In this document: positions 11,577-22,124 of the stretch, in pieces | How positions within the stretch are numbered: position 1 is the first letter of the stretch | Layout of the letters: each line of letters begins with the position of its first letter | Assembly: GCA_010909725.1 (NCBI GenBank) | Contig: JAACMV010000018.1 | Location: 496,001 to 560,000 of the forward strand | Reading direction: 5' to 3' | DNA length: 64,000 bases | Source of the DNA: Picochlorum sp. 'celeri' | Lineage: Eukaryota; Chlorophyta; Trebouxiophyceae | The notes under the pieces: generated by a model | Database searches by the model: none | Told to the model about the DNA's origin: nothing | The model's input: the letters and a program-made list of their open reading frames with translations, nothing else | Program-made: the position numbers and the translations under genes

Positions 11577-11949
11577 TTTACATGTATTGGTAGTTTCTGT
11601 AGTATCATTCACAGTCGTATGAGCGAGTGTGTGTAACAATGAATACATAATAAACATGGTAGTAGTTCTAGTGTCTCTGGTCCCAAGCAATATGCCTGGG
11701 ACGCTGATGTCTTCTTTATCTTATCATAGAGAGGGAGAGAGAGAGAGCATGTGTGGGACACCCATGCCACCGATGGTGGGGCGTCCCATCAAACATGGTC
11801 TTGGACCGGAGAGGGTGTCCCCGATCGCCAACTACTTTCGACTACTCGAGCATTTCGACTACCCGACGATACGCCCCATGTTCTTGTATGCTCCTTGGTA
11901 CCCTCGACCAAAGATACAACTTTAGGATAGTAATTTATCTATAATTGGG
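11577..11949. other. Intergenic region between RPS4e and the HERC-like gene
   Basis: 373 bp between two co-directional genes: the RPS4e 3' region, then the HERC-like promoter. A GTCCCA...TGGGAC inverted repeat lies near 11680-11705, and a GA-rich tract near 11730-11747. A 98-codon open frame has no recognisable content. Nothing else seen. Confidence 0.4.
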
Positions 11950-14900
11950 ATGGAGATTAATATAGAAGCAGATACGAGGGGTCGAAGGAGTCATTCCGGT
12001 AGGATCTCCCTACCTGCGACATCCGTCCCACAACCTCCTCGAGTGAAAGTTGGGAAGGCAGGGAAGGATCATTCTAGAATAGTTTCATTAAAGGTTTGTT
12101 TTTATGCCATCGATCTGTGCTACGGGTGATTGATTGTTGGAAGAGGTTGCGAAGGATCTGTGTTGTGGGTGGCATTCTCGTGTGGGGTGTGGGGGCAAAA
12201 TGGGTGGCTGTGGGTGTCTGAATTAGGCATGATGTATTTTTAGAGAGTTTTTGGTGGGTGACTTAACGGTTTTATGGCATATTGATCTGGTTGCAGTTGG
12301 AAGCGGAAGCTCTACAGATTTCTCCTCGGAGTCCACTCGTGAGTACGACTTTGGTGGAGAATGGATGGATATGCGGTATGTATTTAATAATAATACGGGA
12401 GTGTGGCGCTGATGGATGCATAATTGAGATGAGTTTGTATGTGTAGGGGAAAATACGCACGGGCAGTTGGGAGTGTCACAAAAGTCTCAGGTGGTTGAGC
12501 CAACGCCACTGTCGTCGCAGCGATGGCAGGCTATTAGTCTTGGAGGAAAGCATAGTGCTGGGGTTGGAGATGGAGGGGAAGTGTATACGTGGGGGATGAA
12601 TGATAAGGGGCAGTTGGGAGCTCCTGGTGGACCAAAGGCTGGCATGTGGGATGTTCCTCGGAGAGTAGAGCTTTTGTATGGATGGGATGTGCAGGGTGTT
12701 GCGTGCGGAGAGAATCATACAGTCGCGATAACACCGCATGATGTGATTACGTGGGGAGCGAATGATAAGGGGCAGTGCGGGCATGGAGAGAGGGCTGAGG
12801 TGGATTGGGTCAAGCCAAGGAGCCTCAAGTTTTTGCACGGTCAGATGGTTACCCAAGTTGTGTGTGGCTCTCATCATACGTTGTGTGTGACGGCGACGTC
12901 GTTGGTGTTTGCGTGGGGAGATAATTCGTCCGGACAATTAGGGCTTGGGGATTTGAGGAATAGAAGGTCTCCATCTCTGGTGAATGGCCTTTGGGCACTC
13001 CCTGTGCGTCAATTGGCAGCAGGAGTTGCTCATAGTGCTGCGTTGACGTCAAATGGGTTTTTGTTTACGTGGGGAGAAGCAAGTAGTGGACAGTTGGGGC
13101 TGCCTTTGTCTGCAGAGGAAGCGTCTCATGCTGCAATGAGTCGAACAACCAGTGAGAGAAGGCGAAATGCTCGGAGGGTGAATCAACGATTCATTCAGAA
13201 GATGTTAGATATGGGTATTACTGAAGAACATGCGATATTGGCGCTTATGGAAACCGGCAATGTTGGTGTGGAGGTGGCAGCTGAATGGTTGTTCTCTGTG
13301 CCCCAAGATGTGTTGGAGAGTCACTTGTCTGGTGAATTTTCAGAGGCCGAGTCTCCCACCGCGAGTCTTGATGTTACTCCACAGAGTCTTCATCATACAG
13401 GGGTTGTCAATATTCCTCGACGAGTTCCGTTGCAGAAAGTGAAAAGTATGGCGGTTGGAGCTCATCATACACTGGCATGTACGGATGATGATGTGTATTC
13501 ATGGGGATGCAATAGTCATGGTCAGCTCGGGAATGGTGATTACACGAACCAAAAGCATCCGTATAGGATTTCTTGTTTGTCTGGTCACGCGATCACTCAA
13601 GTTGCTGCTGGATCTCGGCATTCCGTTTTTCTCAGCACTGATGGAACTGTTTATGCATGTGGAGAGACGTGTGGACTCTTCCCGACAGATGTGTCAGATC
13701 CAGAGGATGTCCTCGAGGAATGCGAGATTCTGAGCACCTCGTCCTCATCGTTCTATGATACCTTCAAGCATGGGCATGAAGGCACATATTTGCATCGATT
13801 TGACAGCGCCATGACACTTGGTGATTCTTCCGTGTCATCCTCTCTTCAGCTGAATCAGAGGGAGCCCCAGCAACTGGTTGGGCTCTGTTCTATTCCCGCG
13901 TCAGTTCCTTTGAAATTTCTTGAGAGTGATAATAAAAGAATTTCTTCAGCCGTCGTAAGTCAGGTTGTATGTGGCGATGGATCCACTGTGTTTTTAACCA
14001 GGAGATCTGATGAGTTGCCTGATATGCCACCGCCCTTGTTGAGGGAGAGACTTCAGGCTGCGCTAGAGTCCGTAGTCCAGTTGGACGATTCAGAGAGACA
14101 AGAGTATTTGATGCCAATATGCAGTGCGGTTGAAAAGGTTTTTGGTTCTGCTGCAGCAATATCATCTGCCTTTGGCATTCCTGATGCTGTTGGATTGGAA
14201 TCATCGTTGCTGGAGCAAATTCAGCGGAAAATTCTGAGACTTGAACCCCCTCCAGCACCAAGGTTAGGAGATCCACAGCCAGAGCGTGATGAACTGCATA
14301 AATCGCTTCGCATTGGTTTAGAGTCTCTCATCTTGGATATTGAGAGGAACATCAAACTCATGGGAACACCAGAGAGGGCTCAGGTGCTTTTAGCAGCTAT
14401 GCAAAGTCCTCTTCTGGGTGATTCACGATGCTCAAATTCACTGATACCAAGAGTATGCAACATTGTTCTGGCAGCACCGTCGACTTGTCGGCACTTGATG
14501 ATTGGATGGTGGTCTTCATATGAACCATTGCTGTTGGAAGAACGAGTTGTGAAACCACTTCAAAAGTACCTGACCGACGAATTGTATGCCACGAAAAAGC
14601 TCACAATTAGTGTGATGAATGCAATCAAGGTGCTTGCTCTTGTGGAAGAGGCAAATCAGTTGGGCAGGTTGCTGCCTCCAGAGGCATTTTACAATGAGCT
14701 TATTAGTGAGAAATTGGATGTTCTGGACCATTATGTTGCGTGGAGACAGACCCATGACATGCCAAGGCATACACAGACTAGCGATGGACCATTTTCATTC
14801 TGTTCGTATCCATTCTTGTTGAATCCGCGTGCGAAGAGTAAGTTGTTGCACACAGAGGCCCGCATCCAGATGGACCAGACAATTGCAGATGCTAGAGCTG

Positions 14901-16306
14901 AGGCCCAGAACGGCAAGAAGATGTCTGATGAACCCATTGTGCCAGGACCAAAGCTTCCAAAGAGATCAAAAAAGAAAAATTCGAGAAGAGCGGGATCTGT
15001 ACAACGAAGAGCATCCCGTGACAATCGTCAAGTCCACAATGGAGGACCATCAGGCTTCCAGCGGGGGCAATCCTCTCGCTGGAGACTGTTCCCAGCATCT
15101 CGCCAAGTGCATGATGACGGGCATGTATCGGATGATAATGAAGTTGAGGCATCGGAGCCTGCTCCATCTGACGGATCCCCTCTATGGAAGCATGGCTCAC
15201 TTGGCTTGCCTAGTCCAGATGAATCTGGCTTCCCAGCAACACATCCAGAAATGTGCATTGTTAGGATACGACGATGCCATTTATTAGAAGATGCGCTGAA
15301 CGAAGTTTCCCGACAGCGCCCTCGTGATTTATTCAAACCACTTAGAGTTCACTTCATTGGTGAAGATGGTGTGGATGCTGGTGGTGTCAAGAAGGAATTT
15401 TTCCAGTTGCTCATGACTGAACTCTTGTCACCAGATTATGGGATGCTCATTTTCCAGGAAGAAACTAGAACGTACTGGTTTGATCCAGGAACATTTGAAT
15501 CAGATGATGCCTTTTTCTTGCTGGGACTGATTGTTGGGCTTGCTGTGTACAATGGAGTCCTCTTGGACCTTCCCTTGCCATTGGCTCTCTACAGGAAAAT
15601 TCTGGGATTAGATGTGAAGCTGAGAGATTTGAAAGATATCCAACCAACTCTTGTGAAATCTTTGGACCAAATCCTGCAATTTTCTGGCCCAGGAAGCGTT
15701 GAAGATGTCTTCTGCCAGACGTTTAGTGTCCCAATGGTCAAGGGGGGCCAGACGTTGGATGTGCCGCTGTGCCCTGGTGGGGAGGATCGAGTAGTTACAG
15801 AAGATAATCGACGCGAATTTGTAGATCTCTATGTCAAATGGTGGCTCATCGATTCTGTCGAAAAGCAATTCGAGGCATTCCTCAAGGGCTTGTTGACGCT
15901 GTGTGGAGGACCTGCCTTGCAGCTTTTCTCTCCCACCGAATTAGAGAGACTAGTATGTGGCACCCCATGCCTCGATTTTGAAGGTTTACAGAAAGCCGCA
16001 AAATACGAGGGCGGGTTCAATGCACATCATCGCGTTGTCCGGTGGCTCTGGTTTGTTGTGAGATCGCTCCCAGATGACGAGAAGAAATCATTCCTCAAGT
16101 TTGTGACTGGAAGTGACAGAGCTCCTATCGGAGGGCTCTCAAATTTACGAGTTGTCATCCAAAGAGACGGTGCTGACTCGTCAAAATTGCCAACATCTCA
16201 CACCTGCTTCAACACGCTCCTGCTACCATCATATTCCTCGAGAGAAAAATTACAAGACAGACTCAAACTGGCAATCTTAAATGCAGAAGGCTTTGGCCTC
16301 GAATAA
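11950..16306 (+). CDS. HERC-like RCC1-UBA-HECT E3 ubiquitin ligase
   Basis: Three exons: 11950-12093, 12297-12375, 12447-16306 (introns 203 and 71 nt); 1360 residues. The exon 2/3 join reads GWICGENTHGQLG, restoring an RCC1 blade. RCC1 repeats recur (YTWGMNDKGQLG, ITWGANDKGQCG, FAWGDNSSGQLG, FTWGEASSGQLG, YSWGCNSHGQLG). A UBA-like domain (~319-365: RFIQKMLDMGITEEHAILAL) interrupts the RCC1 series. The HECT domain starts near ~1013 (DLFKPLRVHFIGEDGVDAGG) and ends with the catalytic Cys in SHTCFNTLLLP at ~1328, so the E3 should be active. Predicted to take ubiquitin from an E2 onto substrate; substrates unknown. The 5' exons are supported by phase and motif, but the start ATG is less certain. 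Confidence 0.88.
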
Positions 16307-16349
16307 CACAGTTTTCCTATTTCGTGACTTTTTTAAAATGTAAACTGCT

Positions 16350-16823
16350 TCATTCCATTGCGCCTCCTTGGGCTTTATCCTTTGCTTGCTGAAACAATTG
16401 CTGCTGCATTTTAATAAGTTCCTCCTGGCTCATCCCATTCAAACTCGCAGCCTTTTTATTTTTCAAATTCTTTGCCTCTTTCTTTTCCGACTTCCATTCA
16501 TCCAACGCTGCACATTGCACTATGTGTCATATTCTAGCAAAACAATCTACATGTACTATATTCGTACCCTTTTCCAACACTGGGATATACGACTCAAAAC
16601 CCAACTCCTTGGCAGCCTGTACCACATCCTCAGGCTGAATCGTCGCCCTCTTATTCCTCTCGCTAATCTCATTCGCTGTCGACGATAACACGTGTATCAA
16701 GGTGGTACAGCAAGACACCACCAAGTCTGACGTCTCACCCCCCACCTTCATATCCTCAGGAACGCGTTCCTTTATCGCCTTGACAATTGTTGCCTTTGGC
16801 AACATTAAATCATCGTCAAACAT
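16350..16823 (-). CDS. DR1: Dr1 / NC2-beta histone-fold transcription regulator
   Basis: Two minus-strand exons, 16823-16568 and 16507-16350, around a 60-nt intron (gtacga...gtgcag); 137 residues. The histone fold runs from ~5 to ~85: DDDLMLPKATIVKAIKERVP, then LVVSCCTTLIHVLSSTANEI and ATIQPEDVVQAAKELGF. The second exon adds LDEWKSEKKEAKNLKNKKAA and EELIKMQQQLFQQAKDKAQ, the Gln-rich helix that follows the fold in Dr1. Together with NC2-alpha, Dr1 binds TBP on DNA and represses or redirects pol II initiation. POLE3/Dpb3 is the main alternative; the downstream helix favours Dr1. Without the second exon the protein would end in an unrelated tail. Confidence 0.85.
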
Positions 16824-17073
16824 ATCTATTGACTATAAAAGAACAAAAAGGACGTCTCGAAAAATGCCGTAAAACATGACAGTGGCTGAACACTCGCCTA
16901 GGTCTCCAGTGATACCCTTTTTCTATCAAAATAACGCCTCACTTTATAGATACTTCTCTTGAAACAATAGTGCTGTTCTTATACATCTTCTTCTCGTCAC
17001 ATTCGTTCTTTCTAAAACCTTTCAAATAAGGACCATAATGAGCTTTTTGCAAAAAAAATGAAAGAAACATGCC

Positions 17074-17646
17074 ATGTCCCCCTCCGTCATTCTCAATACA
17101 CTGAATGAAATATCCGTTGGAAGAAAACAGTTGCCAATGTATCGGCATTCTTGGTTTCAGAGCAACGCCATTGTGGAGGTGGATATCATGGCCAAGGGGA
17201 TTCCAGAGAGTCAAGTGTCCGTGGAATTCAGTCCCCATTCCCTTCATATCGTGATTTCAGATGGATATGACACTACATTTGACTTGTATGATGAGATTAA
17301 TCCCTCAGAATCGAGCTACACTGTTCTGAAGACAAAGGTCGAGATTCGGTTGGTGAAAAAGATGGCAGGCGTGCAGTGGCCCCGCTTGGAGCAAGTGACT
17401 CGTGAGGAAGAGCAGACGCAGAAGACGCATGATCGAAAGGATTGGGATACGATTGAACGAGAGATTCGTGGGGACGAGGAGGAGGAAAATCAGGATGATG
17501 ATGTCATGGGATTTTTCAAAAAGATTTTTGCAGATGCGGATGATGATACCAGAAAAGCCATGATGAAGAGTTATCAGGAATCTGGTGGGACTGCTCTCAG
17601 CACGAATTGGGCAGATGTGTCCTCCAAGGATTACAAGAATAAATAA
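17074..17646 (+). CDS. SGT1-like co-chaperone (CS + SGS domains, no TPR)
   Basis: 190 residues, single exon. A CS (p23-like) domain spans ~24-110 (YRHSWFQSNAIVEVDIMAKG ... KTKVEIRLVKKMAGVQWPRLE), followed by an SGS region at ~125-187 (DWDTIEREI, DVMGFFKKIFADADDDTRKA, MMKSYQESGGTALSTNW). Both match SGT1, an HSP90 co-chaperone for SCF ligases, kinetochores and plant NLR proteins. The N-terminal TPR domain of plant and yeast SGT1 is missing, and the preceding 250 bp contains no exon for it. The SGS domain also stops about 10-15 residues early. Ends 8 bp from the stop of the convergent TMEM184 gene. Confidence 0.85.
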   Translation: MSPSVILNTLNEISVGRKQLPMYRHSWFQSNAIVEVDIMAKGIPESQVSVEFSPHSLHIVISDGYDTTFDLYDEINPSESSYTVLKTKVEIRLVKKMAGVQWPRLEQVTREEEQTQKTHDRKDWDTIEREIRGDEEEENQDDDVMGFFKKIFADADDDTRKAMMKSYQESGGTALSTNWADVSSKDYKNK

Positions 17647-17654
17647 TGATAGCA

Positions 17655-18803
17655 CTACGTGGGCAGGGCAGCATTCTGACCTGCCTTCAACCCCGTCTTA
17701 ATTTGAAGTTGGGAGAGCTGGGACCTGATATTGTCCTGTGTCTCCTGGATGGTTCCATGTACCAACCCGGACACATCCGTCATGACATCTCCGACGTCAA
17801 ACATGGCTTTAATGTTATTCATAAAGCCTGCCGGCGGACGGCATGGGTCCATATAGTCCCTGGGAGGGAATGCATATGCATGTCCCAGTGCTGCTGCAAA
17901 CATTTCCAAGCAAATCAAAAAGTTTTGGAGTCCAGCAGCGACGTCACCAGTATCATATGTCGACCACTCGGCAGGGTGTATTAAGTTCGTCTCTGCGGCT
18001 ATATCAATCAACAAAGACTGCCAAAACGTTAAGAATACCACAGCTTTGATGGCAATGAACTTGGGGAGAGGCCGAATAGGTGCCAGCTCTTTATTTGTGG
18101 CTTCATACAAAAGCACCAAGCAATACAATGCCCACATTTGGGAGCAATTATTCACAAATGTAACATACGGATACACGCAGTGAAGTTTAAATTCCCCTTC
18201 ACAGTATACCCCAGCAATATTTGCAGCCACAGAGATGGCAGCCATCAATGGCCGTGCAATAACATACGACAAGACTCCCCTCTTTGTCTCCCAAAAGAAC
18301 ACGTCGCCCATAGACCACGGTCGAATCCATTTATTCACCGGCCAAATGTGTTGTACCTGCTCCTTTGTTGAGAAATAACTGGCAACATCCCCATACTCAT
18401 CCTCCAAATACCCAACAAGATACATGTAAAAATTATAAATAACAAAAGCTTCGTAGCACTCCCTCACAGGATCTATATAAAAACTCGCATCTTTAAATCG
18501 CAGGCAAAGCCAACTATCAACCGCATAGATGGGAACCATCCACAGTATACGAACCACCCGTATCTGCAGTTTGGGGCAGTTGTAATACTCCAAGTGCATT
18601 GCTACTTCATACACAGACACAGACACGGCTAAAATCACAAAGATACCAGCCATAAACCAAGCCTGATAATGTACACTGAAGTCAGCCTTCTTAAACTCGT
18701 ACATCATCCATGGCAATGCTGATAACGTGCATACAGCAATCAGAACCCACACCATTCGAATGACTCGACGGATGGGAACCCCACAGAGCGTCCTTCCCAA
18801 CAT
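17655..18803 (-). CDS. TMEM184 / LAZ1-like seven-helix membrane protein (DUF300)
   Basis: 382 residues, single exon, with about seven hydrophobic segments. Diagnostic stretches include HLEYYNCPKLQIRVVRILWM, VPIYAVDSWLCLRF, VRECYEAFVIYNFYMYLVGY, and later KFIAIKAVVFLTFWQSLLID. These define the OST-alpha/TMEM184C/LAZ1 family (DUF300). Plant LAZ1 proteins sit in the tonoplast and plasma membrane and affect brassinosteroid signalling and cell death; animal relatives transport organic solutes. The substrate here is unknown. The C-terminal tail after the last helix (~60 residues) is predicted cytosolic. Confidence 0.87.
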   Translation of the reverse strand: MLGRTLCGVPIRRVIRMVWVLIAVCTLSALPWMMYEFKKADFSVHYQAWFMAGIFVILAVSVSVYEVAMHLEYYNCPKLQIRVVRILWMVPIYAVDSWLCLRFKDASFYIDPVRECYEAFVIYNFYMYLVGYLEDEYGDVASYFSTKEQVQHIWPVNKWIRPWSMGDVFFWETKRGVLSYVIARPLMAAISVAANIAGVYCEGEFKLHCVYPYVTFVNNCSQMWALYCLVLLYEATNKELAPIRPLPKFIAIKAVVFLTFWQSLLIDIAAETNLIHPAEWSTYDTGDVAAGLQNFLICLEMFAAALGHAYAFPPRDYMDPCRPPAGFMNNIKAMFDVGDVMTDVSGLVHGTIQETQDNIRSQLSQLQIKTGLKAGQNAALPT

Positions 18804-19125
18804 CTTGAATATATTTTACTATATTCTATCTAGGAAATAGTTCTAGGTGACCAAGGTATGGGGCTTATTCGTCAGTTGAACCAACAATAACCACCTCCAT
18901 GTCGCTTAAACGGTTCTGTGATGTATCAGTCCGTCCAAACAGTATTTATATTTCAAATAATATGTATCTAGATGACACCGTTCTGTGCGAATATGGGTCA
19001 TCTCAAATTCCATACATGAGAAGCACTCCGTATATAAAACATAAAGTATCCATGGAGCACCACCACAATCCATCCCTCATCGATACGATGTCGTCGCTAT
19101 AGATTGATTTATCTCGTCTTTTACA
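18804..19125. other. Divergent promoter region, no gene seen
   Basis: 322 bp between the TMEM184 and pentapeptide-protein start codons. AT-rich patches near 18945-18970 and 19030 could hold core promoter elements. No RNA gene or strong inverted repeat recognised. Confidence 0.4.
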
Positions 19126-19839
19126 ATGTCTTTTACCAGTGCAATGACATCGCCATCGCAGGCCTCCTCTCGTCGGTGCTCCATGGGATATTCATCGAGT
19201 TTGCGACACCCTCCAACGCAACCGTGGGGGAACCATAGAGCATTACCATGCATTTTTGCTCATCGACGAGTCTCAGGAAGTTCTAGTGCGATGCCGAAGG
19301 ATAGGGATGGCCAGGATGATTGGGTCACGTCACGAAATAACGTGGGTGGTGCTGTGCTGTCCATGGCTGCCTTTTTGGGGAGTGTCATGCTGACAATGGA
19401 GTCGCCAGTATATGCTGTTTCAGGAGGGGGTGGCATGGGGACCTCGTTGTCCTTCTCTGACTTCTCTGGACAGGATTTGAGTAGAAAGAACTTTAACAAG
19501 GCTGATTTGAGGGGGGCTAATTTGACAGGGACTAGCCTGGAGGGAGCCCAGATGTTTGGTGCCATTTGCTCAGAAGCCAAGTTTGTTGGGGCGAATCTGA
19601 GATATGCGGATTTGGAGAGTGCCGATCTCGAAGGCGCGGATTTATCCAATGCGGTGTTGGAAGGCGCCATGTTGACCAACACCCAATTCAGGGCCATCAA
19701 GTCAATAGAAGGGGCTGATTTTACGGATGCGTTGATTCGAAAAGATGTGGCAAAAGCATTGTGTGGATTGGAGAGTGCCAAAGGAACCAATCCAGAGACT
19801 GGTGTGGACACTCGAGAGAGTTTGAACTGTGGTCCATGA
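19126..19839 (+). CDS. Thylakoid-lumen pentapeptide repeat protein
   Basis: 237 residues, single exon. The first ~70 residues are Ser/Arg-rich like a chloroplast transit peptide; a hydrophobic segment follows (VLSMAAFLGSVMLTMESPVY) ending in an A-x-A-like VYA site. Together this is a bipartite signal for the thylakoid lumen. The mature part is a pentapeptide helix with A(D/N)LxG units: FSGQDLSRKNFNKADLRGAN, FVGANLRYADLESADLEGAD, LSNAVLEGAMLTN. The C terminus (ALCGLESAKGTNPETGVDTR) with a Cys pair resembles plant lumenal TL15/TL17 proteins. Function in that family is poorly defined. Converges on the MATE gene with 49 bp between stops. Confidence 0.85.
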   Translation: MSFTSAMTSPSQASSRRCSMGYSSSLRHPPTQPWGNHRALPCIFAHRRVSGSSSAMPKDRDGQDDWVTSRNNVGGAVLSMAAFLGSVMLTMESPVYAVSGGGGMGTSLSFSDFSGQDLSRKNFNKADLRGANLTGTSLEGAQMFGAICSEAKFVGANLRYADLESADLEGADLSNAVLEGAMLTNTQFRAIKSIEGADFTDALIRKDVAKALCGLESAKGTNPETGVDTRESLNCGP

Positions 19840-19888
19840 TGAACATGTCACATACATAGATGCTGTTGTTGTTCCTGTAAAAGAAAAT

Positions 19889-21553
19889 TCAGACATTATT
19901 ATTATTTGCCGATACAGTGGCAGTGTTGCGTGCTACGGCACGCGTGGCTTCATGTTTGAAATCAATTCTGTAAAAGACAATACCCATGACAAGACCAATC
20001 AAGGTGTTGACGATTGCCACCCCTCCCCACAAGCCATTCATATGATACTGAGCTTTGAATGCAAGAAATGCAGCCGTTGGTATACCTATCATCCAGTACA
20101 TGATGATGTTGACAACAGCACCCGTGACAAGTCTGCCAGAACCTCTGAGGACGCCTTGCAAGCAGCAATTCACTCCATCTCCAGGGAGAGACAAAGCAAA
20201 AAGAGGCATGGCGACGGAGATGCAGTCAACTACATGCTCGCTATTTGAAAACAATCCCCCGACTTTATTTCGACTCAATAGTAGCACCACAGCTGTGCAT
20301 ACTTCAAAGAGGAACCCAAACCTGACTGCTGAGATAGCAAAGGCTCTTGCATCTCTTGCAAATCCTGCTCCAAGGGACTGCGCTATGAGCACCGACGCAG
20401 AAAAGCTAAAACCATTGACTATTGTCCAGACAAACCCGCTGATGTTCATCATGATACCCATGGATGCCATATGAACTTTTGCATGGGGCAACAATCCAGA
20501 GAGGATTGTGATTGCTTCAAAGGCACTCCACTCGCTCAAAATCATGACACATCCCGGAACAGCAATTTTGAGAAATTCTGCGTATCCATCCAAAGAAAAT
20601 ACATGCGCAGCAGAAAATCCACCCCATGTGCGTGGCAATGGTTTACACCACTCGATGACAATTGTCATGATCAATAACATCAGTGCCATCGTAAAACTGA
20701 TGCATACGCTCACAAGTGCAGCCCCATCCACTCCCAAATCAAAATGATAGATTAGGAGATAATTGTACAAAGGACAAAGACAGCACGTGATCCCAGTACT
20801 CAATGCCATGGGCCGCACAATCCCCTGACAACTCAAGTACCTCTTGAGTGATTCATATAATGCATTCAAAGGCAACGCTGGCGACATGAGCATAATATAC
20901 CGCGACGCAGCCACAGAAAGTTCTTCATCCTGACCAAGCAGGCTAAAAATTGGTTTCGTGCATGTCCCCCATGCACCTATGATACATGCAGAAAGAATCC
21001 CATTCAATACCAATCCCTTCTGAAGAATGATGCCAACCGACTCATAGTGTCCTGCTCCAAACGCATTGCCACACAGCGTTTCCAGCGCTGATGTAAACCC
21101 TTGCAACACTGCAAAACCTGTGGCATTAAACAGCGTGGTTGCCAACACACTGGTTGCCAGAGCCATATCATTCACATGGCCAACAAAACTCATGTTGATC
21201 AGACTAATCGCAAAGTACAAGAGATTCGATGTCGCAATTGGAAGAAAAAGTGCCATCAATCTGTTCGAATACTCGGGTGCCGCATGGACTGTACCCCTGT
21301 CATAGTTGTTCAGTTCACTTCGAATGGACACCATAATATCAATGCTTTCCCCATTCGAGGACACGTCATCATCATCATCGTCCTCGCTGTCTTCGTCACC
21401 ATCATGAGCAACATTTTCCTCTGGCCTCATCCTCCATTGAAACGAATTCTGAAAAGGCGAAGGCAACAGAGGCTTTCTACTCTCCTCTGACAGCAAGGGG
21501 ACGCTCGTCGCATGCTCCTCCTTTCGACGCTCATCATCCCCAATATCCACCAT
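19889..21553 (-). CDS. MATE-family multidrug/toxin efflux transporter
   Basis: 554 residues, single exon, with an acidic cytosolic N terminus (EDSEDDDDDD) and about 12 hydrophobic helices. Family features are LETLCGNAFGAGHYESVG in helix 2 and its surrounds, YLSCQGIVRPMALSTGITC, PGCVMILSEWSAFEAITILS, and in the second half SFSASVLIAQSLGAGFARDA and GVLRGSGRLVTGAVVNIIMY. This matches eukaryotic MATE/DTX transporters, which exchange organic cations or metabolites for H+ or Na+. Substrate and membrane cannot be told. It faces the ankyrin gene across 571 bp. Confidence 0.92.
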   Translation of the reverse strand: MVDIGDDERRKEEHATSVPLLSEESRKPLLPSPFQNSFQWRMRPEENVAHDGDEDSEDDDDDDVSSNGESIDIMVSIRSELNNYDRGTVHAAPEYSNRLMALFLPIATSNLLYFAISLINMSFVGHVNDMALATSVLATTLFNATGFAVLQGFTSALETLCGNAFGAGHYESVGIILQKGLVLNGILSACIIGAWGTCTKPIFSLLGQDEELSVAASRYIMLMSPALPLNALYESLKRYLSCQGIVRPMALSTGITCCLCPLYNYLLIYHFDLGVDGAALVSVCISFTMALMLLIMTIVIEWCKPLPRTWGGFSAAHVFSLDGYAEFLKIAVPGCVMILSEWSAFEAITILSGLLPHAKVHMASMGIMMNISGFVWTIVNGFSFSASVLIAQSLGAGFARDARAFAISAVRFGFLFEVCTAVVLLLSRNKVGGLFSNSEHVVDCISVAMPLFALSLPGDGVNCCLQGVLRGSGRLVTGAVVNIIMYWMIGIPTAAFLAFKAQYHMNGLWGGVAIVNTLIGLVMGIVFYRIDFKHEATRAVARNTATVSANNNNV

Positions 21554-22124
21554 ATCTCATTCTATGTATTCTATAGTATGAACAGAAACAAAATCGATAC
21601 ACAATATCAGCAGTATCACCATGAAAAACCACTCTCAGTGTTTTCTGCCGAGCTCTGTCTCCAACCTCTCCACGTTTACAATGGCATTCCTTCTATCCAT
21701 TCGTTTTTTTTAATATGAGAATATATATCCACGAAACGGAATGCTTTATGGTGGAAGAATACCACCGCAGCATGGGCGCAGTCTCTCTGTCTTATTTTCG
21801 AAAAAGATCTCTAGAGATCTGGATCTCTCCATGGTGGGTTTATGACCCTGCCCGATGAATATATACATATGGTTGGTGAAGGATTGCTGCGTACATTCAA
21901 GTTAAGACATATTAGATATTTTACTTGTCAAAAGCGTTGCGAAAGCGAGATCTGAGGATGCATAGATGTCGTATACATACCCTGTACAACTGGACATAGA
22001 TATCCACCTTCTTCGAGACTCTGGTAATGAAGCAATAAAACTGTTCTCCGGTGTTTTATTGAACATAGAACAACATCATCAGGGCAGAAATATATGAAAA
22101 GAGAGGTGCTTGGGTGAGAAAAAA
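21554..22124. promoter_or_regulatory. Divergent MATE/ankyrin intergenic region with palindrome and uORF
   Basis: 571 bp. A 16-bp perfect palindrome AGATCTCTAGAGATCT lies at 21805-21820, the same motif as at 2481-2506. A 43-codon open frame (21966-22097, beginning MSYTYPVQLDIDI) ends 27 bp before the ankyrin ATG and could be an upstream ORF in its leader. No other gene seen. Confidence 0.45.
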
